From CAZXEU01 sp965207385 (lineage in GTDB: Bacteria; Bacteroidota; Rhodothermia; Rhodothermales; Bin80), in NCBI GenBank assembly GCA_965207385.1, contig CBDBLZ010000021.1, positions 1,054,001-1,118,000 of the forward strand: 64,000 bases of DNA. The letters are read 5' to 3'. Position 1 is the first letter of the stretch. Each line of letters begins with the position of its first letter. A program made the position numbers and the translations under genes. The notes below the pieces were generated by a model. That model was given only the letters and a program-made list of their open reading frames with translations, had not been told where the DNA came from and did not search any database. Positions 16,107-24,122 of this stretch are shown in pieces.

Positions 16107-17795
16107 CTATCTGCCGAGCAGCATTCCGAGGCTGAGCGACTCTCCACCGGCTTCCAGGCGATAAAGGTACAGTCCGCTGGCAAGGCCGTCTGCATCAAAG
16201 CGAACAGAGTGCTGTCCGGCGCTCTGCAAGCCATGGACCAATGTTGTTACCCGTTGCCCCAGAGCATTGTATACGGCAAGCGTTACCCGGGTCGGAGCGG
16301 GAAGCACGTACGCAATGGTAGTCGCGGGATTGAAGGGGTTCGGAAAATTCTGGAAGAGCGCCAGTTCTGCCGGGATTTCCGCTTCGACAGCGGTGTTGAT
16401 GAGCTCAATGGTGCCCTTGGGGGACAGGTCCTTTCCCGCGAGGCCCGGGTAGTCCGGGGCATACCGGTAGGCACGGAAAATGGTATTCTGCTGGCGCTCG
16501 TTTCCGGGGGAAAAGGGCGGGATGGGTTGTCCCTGCACCATCGGGCCGGAGCGAATTACGGGATTGACATATTCCCAGACCCTGTTCCCTGCGGCTAGCT
16601 CGAATATTCGACCCGTCATTCCTTCGGCAATGAGCGTGTTGCCGTTCGGCAATCGCTGCTGCCCGGACAGGAAGTTGGAGTAGAAGACGCCCGGATTGGC
16701 GTAGCTCCAGACGATTTCCGGGGCAGAATATGTGCCGTCTACTTCCATATCGAAGAATCCCGTACCGTCGTAGTCTTCAAAGTAGGGGAGGTCGAGTTCG
16801 TAGACCGTGGAAAACGGCATGTCCGGCCGGTCGCGGCCGTTGTCGAATACCATCAGGTTTCCGCCCCCGGGCAGGTGCGCACCAATCCATCCAGTGGAGT
16901 GGTTGAAGAATAGTGTCCGGTCTTCCGGGCCGCCGGACTTGTACATGGCCGGATTGCCCCAGCGATACAGAAGGTCACCGCCGAGTCCCATTCTTCCGCC
17001 TGCTCTACCGGCGGCTTCTTCGGTGGTCGTGCTGTGGTCGATAACCCAAATCTCGCTCAGGAAGGATATGCTCATTGCAATAAGATCGAGCTGGGCGTTG
17101 AAGTCGATGGCATTGATGTGGAGCCAGTCCCCGCCCGTACCCGTATTGATGTCGATGCGTTCAGGATGCTCGCTGACGACTCCGTAGTTGGATTTTGCCG
17201 GATCGTGGTCCTGAATCAGATGGTCCCAGGCGTCCCATTGCCAGACGATTTCCGCGCTGTCAGGCAGTATGGGCCTGAATTCCACAATGCGCTCGGTCCA
17301 GAACGGCTCGCCGGTGAAGGAGGTCGGATCGATCCCCATGTCCAGCACTTCCTGGGGAGATCTCAGCTCCCAGACGGTGGCCAGGATGTTGCCGCCCGGA
17401 AGCCTGACGATATCGTGGTGCATGGTATAGAGGCTATCCACATAGTCAAACTGCCAGACGAGATCGCCATCCCACGTAATCTCCTCGATGCGTCCGCCTC
17501 TTCCTCCACCGGTGGTCCAGCCGCCCGGCGCCCTGGATGCGCGCAGCAAATTGCCATTCTCCAGGAGATAGGTCGACGAGCCGATATTGAATTCATGCTC
17601 CCATGCGTTGACGTACATGCCGTCCATGTCAACCAGGTACGTGCTGGGATGCTGATGGGGAGCGACCAGCGTGTAGCCCTCGAAAGATCCCGGCTCATTC
17701 AGAAGTAGCCCGACGGTTCTGTCCTGCGCCCGGGCGGGACTGTGGACCACTACGAGGACGGCAGCGGCTAGCACTGAAAACCCGGCATGTGGCAT
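16107..17795 (-). CDS. Arylsulfate sulfotransferase-like protein with T9SS type A sorting domain
   Basis: This 562-residue protein has a signal peptide (MPHAGFSVLAAAVLVVVHSPARA). An arylsulfotransferase (ASST) propeller spans about residues 28-460, with GYTLVAPHQHPSTYLVDMDG, MHHDIVRLPGGNILATVWE, GGDWLHINAIDFNAQLDLIAMS, NHSTGWIG and ANPGVFYSNFLSGQQRLPNGNTLI. The last 85 residues are a type IX secretion sorting module (NFPNPFNPATTIAYVLP, SGLYLYRLEAG). ASST enzymes move sulfate between phenolic donors and acceptors without PAPS. The domain and sorting signal together predict a surface or released enzyme. The His residues above fit the catalytic His set, but I could not map each one to the E. coli enzyme. 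A second ASST follows upstream on the same strand. Confidence 0.88.
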   Translation of the reverse strand: MPHAGFSVLAAAVLVVVHSPARAQDRTVGLLLNEPGSFEGYTLVAPHQHPSTYLVDMDGMYVNAWEHEFNIGSSTYLLENGNLLRASRAPGGWTTGGGRGGRIEEITWDGDLVWQFDYVDSLYTMHHDIVRLPGGNILATVWELRSPQEVLDMGIDPTSFTGEPFWTERIVEFRPILPDSAEIVWQWDAWDHLIQDHDPAKSNYGVVSEHPERIDINTGTGGDWLHINAIDFNAQLDLIAMSISFLSEIWVIDHSTTTEEAAGRAGGRMGLGGDLLYRWGNPAMYKSGGPEDRTLFFNHSTGWIGAHLPGGGNLMVFDNGRDRPDMPFSTVYELDLPYFEDYDGTGFFDMEVDGTYSAPEIVWSYANPGVFYSNFLSGQQRLPNGNTLIAEGMTGRIFELAAGNRVWEYVNPVIRSGPMVQGQPIPPFSPGNERQQNTIFRAYRYAPDYPGLAGKDLSPKGTIELINTAVEAEIPAELALFQNFPNPFNPATTIAYVLPAPTRVTLAVYNALGQRVTTLVHGLQSAGQHSVRFDADGLASGLYLYRLEAGGESLSLGMLLGR

Positions 17796-17823
17796 GGAAC
17801 TGGAGATGTCAGCGTGGTGTGGA

Positions 17824-19455
17824 CTATCGTTGCCGTGGATACAGGGACAGGCGCTCGATGCGGTGGAATGTAATCCCGTACATGGCCTCGGAAGGTCGGA
17901 TCACCGCCTCGAAGACGACACGCCTGGTAGTGTAGTCCACCTCTATCGTCTTGCCGTTTGGGCCATCCGCGTCGTGATTAGCCCCGGGCATAAAGACGAC
18001 GTTGTCTTCGCGCACGTGGTAGTCCACATCCGATACTATGCCGGCGAAGGTTGAGCCGCGCCGCTCCTTGCCGTACTCCCATACCTGCTGGACGGTCATT
18101 GCCTCTTCGTCGATTCGGTACTCTACGGCCCGGCTATACGGTCCTCCGGAGGCAAGTCCGTAATTGCGGTTGTCACCGTTGTCGAAAAGCAGGATTGTTC
18201 CGCGCGGCGTCATTTCCGGTGCATGCTGGTACCAGGCCCACTCAAAATCTTCATGATTTGAAGTGCCGTCGAGAACGCCAGGGTCCGTTATCGGCATTCC
18301 GAACGAATCCAGCGGCTGCAGAAGCCTTGTGCGCAGATCTGCCCCGCTGCCGGAAGTATTCCATCCGCGGTGGGGTGCCAGGATCCATATCACTTCATTG
18401 TTGCGACTCAACTTGACGGTTCCCTGCACCCTGCCGGAGACGATTATGGAATCATCTGCCGGGTCGTATACCAGGCCGTTGGCGTGAAACCAGTCTCTGC
18501 GGTTGGTAGACCAGGACCGCCTCCGGTTGTCCAGGGACTGGTTCAGGTCCCACACCTGCACGATGGCACCGGTTTCACGGTCGATTTCAAGGATGTGGTC
18601 CTCAATAGTGGGCAGTCCGTGCTTGTTGGTGGTTACCAGGAAATTGCCATCCGGCTTTTCGATGACATTGTGATGAAAGCCGTGTCCGGGCAGGGGCCAG
18701 GTCCGGATAACGCGGCCCAGCATGTCGACCTCCACAATCTGTCCCGTGCTACCATCTCCGAAGTACAGGTTGCCGTTAGCCAGACGCTCCACGCCGACAT
18801 CATAGAACAGATTGGACAACGTGGGGTGACTGGAGAAGTCCAGATACCAGCGGATGCTCCCGGCGGCATCAAAAATGAAGGGTATCTGCGCATCCGTAGT
18901 TCTGCTCTGTCCAAAATAGCTCACCAGATTCATTCCGGGCTTCATGGATTCCGCGTCAGCGGCCGCAATCGTAATGCGAGGGGTAGCAAAGGTGGCGGCT
19001 TGCGCATCTATTTCATGTTCCAGCTCTCCAATAAGGGTTCCATCCGGCTCGAAAAAGCGCAGGAGTACGGTGTTGGCGACTTCCGGATAGAGACCGAGCA
19101 CAGGCAAGACGGCTTGCGTGAAGGGATCGTTGAAGCGCTTCCGGACGTCTGTCAGTTCTCCGTCTCTGCCGGGGACCACGATTTCCACGGTGACGGGCCG
19201 GGCCGTTGTCAGCGCAATCTCCGCTGTGAGGGGTGCGAAGCCGCTGGGATTGGGCGTAGCGACAATCTCCGTGACAAGCTCTTCTATCAAATCCACCGGG
19301 ACTTCCATGTCGGCGGAGTCACATCCTGTGCCCAGGGCGAAGGCGGCGATTGCCAGGCAAAGTGCCAGAAGTCTTGCCGGAGTGGCATCTGGGCAGGTAC
19401 GGGTTTCCGGGCCGGGCATCTTGCGAAAATAGGCGATCGGGCGCCGAAAGCTCAC
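17824..19455 (-). CDS. Arylsulfate sulfotransferase-like lipoprotein
   Basis: This 543-residue protein has a lipoprotein signal (LLALCLAIAAFALGTGC). An N-terminal Ig-like domain (ATPNPSGFAPLTAEIALTTARPVTVEIVVPG) is followed by the ASST propeller: GHGFHHNVIEKPDGNFLVTTN, DHILEIDRETGAIVQVWDL, RDWFHANGLVYDPADDSIIVSGRVQGTVKL, IWILAPHRGW and NHEDFEWAWYQHAPEM. This layout is the classical AssT type (N-terminal beta domain plus six-bladed propeller) and the His/Arg positions look intact. The start is ambiguous between GTG 19455 and ATG 19419. It lies 28 nt before the T9SS-sorted sulfotransferase, so they are probably co-transcribed. It should sit in the periplasm or outer membrane and transfer sulfate between phenols. 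Confidence 0.88.
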   Translation of the reverse strand: MSFRRPIAYFRKMPGPETRTCPDATPARLLALCLAIAAFALGTGCDSADMEVPVDLIEELVTEIVATPNPSGFAPLTAEIALTTARPVTVEIVVPGRDGELTDVRKRFNDPFTQAVLPVLGLYPEVANTVLLRFFEPDGTLIGELEHEIDAQAATFATPRITIAAADAESMKPGMNLVSYFGQSRTTDAQIPFIFDAAGSIRWYLDFSSHPTLSNLFYDVGVERLANGNLYFGDGSTGQIVEVDMLGRVIRTWPLPGHGFHHNVIEKPDGNFLVTTNKHGLPTIEDHILEIDRETGAIVQVWDLNQSLDNRRRSWSTNRRDWFHANGLVYDPADDSIIVSGRVQGTVKLSRNNEVIWILAPHRGWNTSGSGADLRTRLLQPLDSFGMPITDPGVLDGTSNHEDFEWAWYQHAPEMTPRGTILLFDNGDNRNYGLASGGPYSRAVEYRIDEEAMTVQQVWEYGKERRGSTFAGIVSDVDYHVREDNVVFMPGANHDADGPNGKTIEVDYTTRRVVFEAVIRPSEAMYGITFHRIERLSLYPRQR

Positions 19456-19670
19456 AAATCACAGCCGATCCTGCAACATACTCGGCAGAATAGCTGGCTC
19501 CGTCCAAGTCGTCCTTCCGTAAGGCTCCGGCAGCACTCGGCGTTCTGGGAGCCGGCCCTTTGCCGCGAAGGGGAACGCCTGCGAGCTGCCATCGGGTGTT
19601 ACGGCAAGCGCGGTTCCTTGCGTGCGGGCAACCGGCAGAGCGCAGTCCAGGTAGCCAGGACAAAGGCTAG

Positions 19671-21209
19671 CTACCTGGAAGTTCGCCGAGTCTCGCCCGC
19701 CAGGATGACGCGTTCCAGTAGCGTGAAGGCTCCCTGCACCAATAGTGCCAGCATCGCTGCCGGGATGGCGCCCTGCAGGATCAAGGCAGTGTCACCCAGG
19801 CGGATACCCGTCAGAATCGGCTGTCCATAACCCCCCGCACCTATCAGGGCACCGAGCGTCGCCGTGCCAACATTCAACACAGCGGAAGTCTGGATTCCGG
19901 CAAGAATGGGGCGCGCGGCCAGCGGAAGCTCGATCTGGATGAGCTTTGCCATAAAAGGCAATCCCAGCGCATCTGCTGACTCGACCAGCGCGGATGGTAT
20001 GCCGAGAAGGCCGGCATGCGTATTCCTGACAATCGGAAGAAGGCTGTAGAGGAAGAGGGCCACCATCGCGGGAGGTCCACCGATGCCCAGCAGCGGAATC
20101 ATGAAAACCAGTAGCGCCAGCGAAGGGATGGTGTAGATAACGCCTACGGTGCCGAGTATCACACCACCCAGGCGAGGCGATTTTGCGGCGACTATGCCCA
20201 ATGGAACGGATACGACGATGGCAGCCAGGAGCGAGACCAATACCAGTATCAGGTGCTCCTGTGTATGTAGCCACAGCCGACCGGCCGCGGATACTGAAGC
20301 TGTCTCGATGGGCTGTGCGAGCGAGAAGTGCTCTGTTACAAAGGCCGCACCTACCTCGGTCTCCGGCACACCGTCCACGACGGCACGGGCATTGAGGTCC
20401 GTCATCTGCTCCTCCGATATGGCTCCCTCCAGGCGCATCAGGAGCTCCGATATGTGAGGCAGCCGCTCTAAGAGCTCCGCCCGGTAGAGATATACGGCCT
20501 GGTATTCCGGAAAGTGCTCCTTGTCGTCGACCAGCGAGACCAGGTCGTACAGCCTGATCTCTGCGGCGGTGGAGTACAGGTCCGTAACGTCGATCGTGCC
20601 CGAGGCGACACCCCTGTAAGCCAGGTCGTTGTCCATTCCCCTAACGAACGTTTGCGGCAACTGGTAGGCCGCCCGCATGGCAGGCCAGCCATCCTGGCGA
20701 TCCATGAATTCATTGCTGAAGCCGAAGCGAAGATCCGGATAGCGTCTCAGGTCGGAAATCGAGGATATGCCCAGCTCGGTTGCCTGCTGCCGGGTCATCC
20801 CCATGGCATACGTGTCATTGAAGCCAAGCTCGCCGGACATGCGCAGCCCGTACCCTTCCAATGCATCCGGCAAGTCGGCTATACCTTCAACCTCTCCGGC
20901 AAGCGTTTCCTCAATGATCGTGCCGGTGTAGTCGGGATACAGGTCGATGTCACCGGAAAGCAGCGCGTTCCACAGTATGCGTGTACCCCCCAGCTCTGGG
21001 CGGTGGATCGCATCCAGCCCGGCCGTTTGCAGCACGTGCATGGCGACATCGCCGAGGATGACACTTTCTGTAAAATTCTTCGAACCAATAGTAACGGGCT
21101 GCGCACCCAAATGGCGCGTGCACAAGAGCACAGGCAGGATCAGTCCAAGAGCCGCATAGATGCGGAAGGATCTTGGCAGGCATGCCCTTGCGCCGGCTAG
21201 CGAAATCAT
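19671..21209 (-). CDS. OpuC/EgtU-like ABC transporter: substrate-binding domain fused to permease
   Basis: This 512-residue protein begins with a hydrophobic signal or anchor and then a periplasmic binding domain of the quaternary-amine type (VTIGSKNFTESVILGDVAMHVLQTAG, LLSGDIDLYPDYTGTIIEETL, about residues 36-290). A permease follows (about 308-505; SLLAAIVVSVPLGIVAAKSPRLG, GVIYTIPSLALLVFMIPLLGIG, ALGALIGAGGYGQPILTGIRLGD). Known substrates of the family are glycine betaine, choline, carnitine and, for EgtU, ergothioneine; the ligand here is not predictable from what I see. The binding domain comes first, unlike EgtU, where the permease comes first. The ATPase gene immediately upstream overlaps the start codon by 4 nt (ATGA). 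Confidence 0.9.
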   Translation of the reverse strand: MISLAGARACLPRSFRIYAALGLILPVLLCTRHLGAQPVTIGSKNFTESVILGDVAMHVLQTAGLDAIHRPELGGTRILWNALLSGDIDLYPDYTGTIIEETLAGEVEGIADLPDALEGYGLRMSGELGFNDTYAMGMTRQQATELGISSISDLRRYPDLRFGFSNEFMDRQDGWPAMRAAYQLPQTFVRGMDNDLAYRGVASGTIDVTDLYSTAAEIRLYDLVSLVDDKEHFPEYQAVYLYRAELLERLPHISELLMRLEGAISEEQMTDLNARAVVDGVPETEVGAAFVTEHFSLAQPIETASVSAAGRLWLHTQEHLILVLVSLLAAIVVSVPLGIVAAKSPRLGGVILGTVGVIYTIPSLALLVFMIPLLGIGGPPAMVALFLYSLLPIVRNTHAGLLGIPSALVESADALGLPFMAKLIQIELPLAARPILAGIQTSAVLNVGTATLGALIGAGGYGQPILTGIRLGDTALILQGAIPAAMLALLVQGAFTLLERVILAGETRRTSR

Positions 21210-21940
21210 GGTAGCGGAACGGTGCGCTGTGCGCGCAGGAAGGCCGTGACAAAGGGATCGGCCGGTTGCCTAACCAGGGTTTGCAACGTACCGTGCTGCA
21301 GTTTGCGGCCGGCTTTCAATAGTACGATGGTATCGCCGAAATAGGCAGCCTCCGCCATGTCATGCGTAACCATGATGACGGTCTTGTGCAGCTTCTGAAA
21401 AATGGCGCGCAATTCCTCCTGCAATTCGTAGCGTATCATGGGGTCCAGCGCGCCCAGGGGTTCGTCCAGCAGCAGGACATCGGGATCCAGGAACAGGGCT
21501 CGCATCAAAGAGACGCGTTGCTGCTGACCGCCCGACAGGCGACCGGGATGCCTGTCGAGGAGGGCGGCTTCCAGGCCCACCAGTGCCAGCATCGCTTCCA
21601 GGCGGGCTTTTATTCGACTGGATTGCCATCGAAGGTGCCGGGCCATCAATGTTACATTGCGCCGGGCCGTAAGGTGAGGAAATAGTCCTCCGCCCTGAAT
21701 CACATAGCCCATACGACGGCGAAAAGCCTGGATAGAACCAGGGCCGAGTGCCTGACCATCGAAGTAAACCATGCCCGAGGAAGGATCAACCAGGCCGGCC
21801 ATCAAGTGCAGCATGGTTGACTTTCCGCATCCGCTGGGGCCTATGAGAACGGTGGTCTGCCCCGCAGGCACGGATAGGTCGGTAGGATGGAGCGCCACTA
21901 CGCCGGAGTATTCCTTGCAGGCCTGCTCAAGTTGAATCAT
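21206..21940 (-). CDS. ABC transporter ATP-binding protein (OpuCA/EgtV-like)
   Basis: This 244-residue nucleotide-binding domain has Walker A GPSGCGKST (residues 34-42), a Q-loop in MGYVIQGGGLFPHLTARRNV, the signature LSGGQQQRVSLMRAL, Walker B DVLLLDEPLGALD and the switch His in VMVTHD-like IMVTHDMAEA. It ends shortly after the catalytic domain and lacks the CBS domains of long OpuAA/OpuCA proteins. Its last codons overlap the SBP-permease gene by 4 nt, so the two genes make a complete two-component importer for a quaternary amine or related solute. Confidence 0.92.
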   Translation of the reverse strand: MIQLEQACKEYSGVVALHPTDLSVPAGQTTVLIGPSGCGKSTMLHLMAGLVDPSSGMVYFDGQALGPGSIQAFRRRMGYVIQGGGLFPHLTARRNVTLMARHLRWQSSRIKARLEAMLALVGLEAALLDRHPGRLSGGQQQRVSLMRALFLDPDVLLLDEPLGALDPMIRYELQEELRAIFQKLHKTVIMVTHDMAEAAYFGDTIVLLKAGRKLQHGTLQTLVRQPADPFVTAFLRAQRTVPLP

Positions 21941-22218
21941 GGGCCTCTATAGCGTGCCGAATCGTGCACAACCGCGTTCGGCGGACGATCACCACAATAT
22001 GCTACCCGCGCCCGGTGCACTGCCCGAATATCGCAAAACCGCGCCGCTGTTGTAGGTAATACCCCGGACGGCCACCAGCGCACGGGTACACGTGTGCGCT
22101 GCCGCGGCCCGGAGTCTGGCTGGAGCAGGCACGGGCGCAAGCCCGGAGGAGCAGCGGGCCACGAACAGGAGGGAGTGGCCAGGTACGGCGATCAACGAAC
22201 GATGTCCTGTGTGGTCCG

Positions 22219-23646
22219 TTACTGCGCAGGATCGATTCTATCCATCACGCTTTCGAGCTCGGCCACCACATCCGGGTATCGGGCCGCCTGGTTGTCATAC
22301 TCACCAATATCGCGGACCAGATTGTACAGCTCGAACCTCGATTCGCCTTGTTCCTGAAATCGCAGCAGCTTCCAGTTGCCGCGACGCACGGCCTGCACAA
22401 AGTGGCCGCCCCACCGGTTGTCGAATTCCCAGTACAAGTAAGGATGCGCCTGAACAGGGCCGCTTGCCTTGAGCAGGTTCGCCATCGACAAACCGCTTGG
22501 CGGCGACGCGGGCGCGTTCGCAAGGTCGGCAAAGGTGGCCATGAAATCCCAGTTCCCCCATGCGTGGTCGCTGATACGCCCGCCGGGCACGATGCCCGGG
22601 CCCCAGGCAATCATGGGAACCCGAATGCCACCCTCATAAAGGTCCCGCTTCAGTCCCCTGAGCGGTCCATTGCTCTCAAAGAAGCCGGGATCTGCACCGC
22701 CCTCGACGTGCGGACCATTGTCGCTTGTGAAGAGCACTAGAGTGTTGTCGGCGATCCCAAGATCCTGAATGCGGTCCAGTATGCGTCCCACATCGCGGTC
22801 CAGGCGAGACACCATCCCCGCAAAGGCTGCGTGCGGCTGCGATTGCTCCCGGTATGTGCCGATCACGCCACAACAAGGAAACGGTCTGTCTGGCATGAGC
22901 TTGCTGGAGCCGTCAGGGTTCCGGTAGGGCTCCATGGAGTCTTCCGGGACTAGCAGTTCTGCATGAACGAGGGAATAGGGCAGATAGAGGAAAAACGGCC
23001 GGGACCGGTGGCGATCGATGAATTCAATCGCGGCATCGGTAAACATATCGTGCGTATGGCGCGTCGAGTCGATTGCGATGCGTACTGTTTGGCCCTGGCG
23101 GATGGCGAACAGGTGGTCCGTGTAATGGGAATGGGCATGAACATGGCCGAGATAGCCGAAGAACTCGTCAAATCCCTGGCGGTCCGGAGCGCCCCTTCCA
23201 GGCTCTCCGAATCCCCACTTGCCGAACACGCCGGTTGAATATCCGGCGTGCTTCAGCATTTCCGCGATAGTGTGATCCTCTTCACGCAGACCGGGACCCC
23301 GATTCGATCGCGTGTGCGAATGCTCCATGTCCATTCCGGCAAGAAGCGCGACGCGAGACGGCGCACATACCGTGTTGCCCGCATAGAAACTGGTAAACCG
23401 GACGCCTTCCGCTGCCATTCGGTCGAGCTGCGGTGTTCGAATCTTCTTTTGCCCATACGAGCCGAGGTCACCGTATCCGAGATCATCCGCCAAAATCACG
23501 ATGATATTTGGCGGCGTCCGCTCTTGGGCAGGCTGGGACAGCAGGTTGCCTGCAAGCCACACGGAAAGCATATAGACGGTCAGGCTTGCCAGGACCGGCT
23601 TTGCCGAGCGGCCAGTGATTCCTAAAATGATTGTTCTGCAGGTCAT
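22219..23646 (-). CDS. Sulfatase (type I, formylglycine)
   Basis: This 475-residue sulfatase has an N-terminal signal or anchor and the alkaline-phosphatase-like sulfatase fold. It opens with NIIVILADDLGYGDLGSYG (metal Asp pair) and has the maturation motif CAPSRVALLAG, where Cys is converted to formylglycine; the usual TG of the signature is AG here. GVFGKWGFGEPGRGAPDRQGFDEFFGY and LVLFTSDNGPHVEG are also typical. It most resembles secreted arylsulfatase A-type enzymes, so it should release sulfate from organic sulfate esters. I took the ATG at 23646 because the upstream in-frame extension does not look like protein. It lies 278 nt from the ABC ATPase gene and the two sulfotransferases are further downstream on the same strand. 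Confidence 0.9.
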   Translation of the reverse strand: MTCRTIILGITGRSAKPVLASLTVYMLSVWLAGNLLSQPAQERTPPNIIVILADDLGYGDLGSYGQKKIRTPQLDRMAAEGVRFTSFYAGNTVCAPSRVALLAGMDMEHSHTRSNRGPGLREEDHTIAEMLKHAGYSTGVFGKWGFGEPGRGAPDRQGFDEFFGYLGHVHAHSHYTDHLFAIRQGQTVRIAIDSTRHTHDMFTDAAIEFIDRHRSRPFFLYLPYSLVHAELLVPEDSMEPYRNPDGSSKLMPDRPFPCCGVIGTYREQSQPHAAFAGMVSRLDRDVGRILDRIQDLGIADNTLVLFTSDNGPHVEGGADPGFFESNGPLRGLKRDLYEGGIRVPMIAWGPGIVPGGRISDHAWGNWDFMATFADLANAPASPPSGLSMANLLKASGPVQAHPYLYWEFDNRWGGHFVQAVRRGNWKLLRFQEQGESRFELYNLVRDIGEYDNQAARYPDVVAELESVMDRIDPAQ

Positions 23647-23898
23647 GAGGTTGGGCGGGTTTGGCCTCCCCAAAATAAGCAGGCTACCGAGATTTCGCGG
23701 GACGTCAGAGAAGACCGGTTGCCCGTTCCGCAACCTGGTTCATCAGTTGATGGAGCTTGCGAAGCGCTACGCGCGAGACCGGGCCCGGCGGTCGAGCTGC
23801 CGGGCGAAGAAGTGAGGGCGGGACGGTTCCGGATCCGTCCGCCGTGGCTGCACGCTCTCCCGCGAGCCGGCAGCGTTCCCGGCGACCGGGATTGAGTG

Positions 23899-23971
<73 letters not shown>

Positions 23972-24052
23972 AGTACCTTCGCGCGGCCAATTCCCACGTT
24001 TATTTCATATCCTTGTTCCTCCCGCAATAGACTTGCGTTAGTAGATTAGAGC

Positions 24053-24077
24053 ACCGATGAGCACTGAAACCATCGGT
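24053..24077 (+). promoter_or_regulatory. Perfect 7-bp hairpin covering the leader-ORF start codon
   Basis: ACCGATG (24053-24059) pairs perfectly with CATCGGT (24071-24077) across an 11-nt loop. The ATG of the short ORF before thrA lies inside the 5' arm, so the structure could sequester that start in the mRNA. No T-tract follows, so it is not a terminator on its own. Regulatory meaning is inference. Confidence 0.35.
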
Positions 24078-24122
24078 CTGGTCCGCAAGAAGAGGCTCCG
24101 GCTCGCTTTCGTGCAAGAGTAA
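24057..24122 (+). CDS. Short upstream ORF coupled to thrA (candidate leader peptide)
   Basis: A 21-codon ORF runs from the ATG at 24057 to a TAA at 24120-24122, and that TAA overlaps the thrA ATG as TAATG. It begins MSTETIGLVRKKR, with two Thr codons and one Ile codon among the first six, and ends FVQE. Enterobacterial thr leaders also carry Thr and Ile codons, but this one is much less enriched. A perfect 7-bp hairpin covers its start codon. The overlap suggests that ribosomes ending here could restart on thrA. No Shine-Dalgarno sequence is visible and a chance ORF is possible. Confidence 0.35.
   Translation: MSTETIGLVRKKRLRLAFVQE

Noticed and set aside
18370..19830. 486-codon plus-strand frame
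   Set aside because: Antisense to the sulfotransferase lipoprotein gene; no family pattern.
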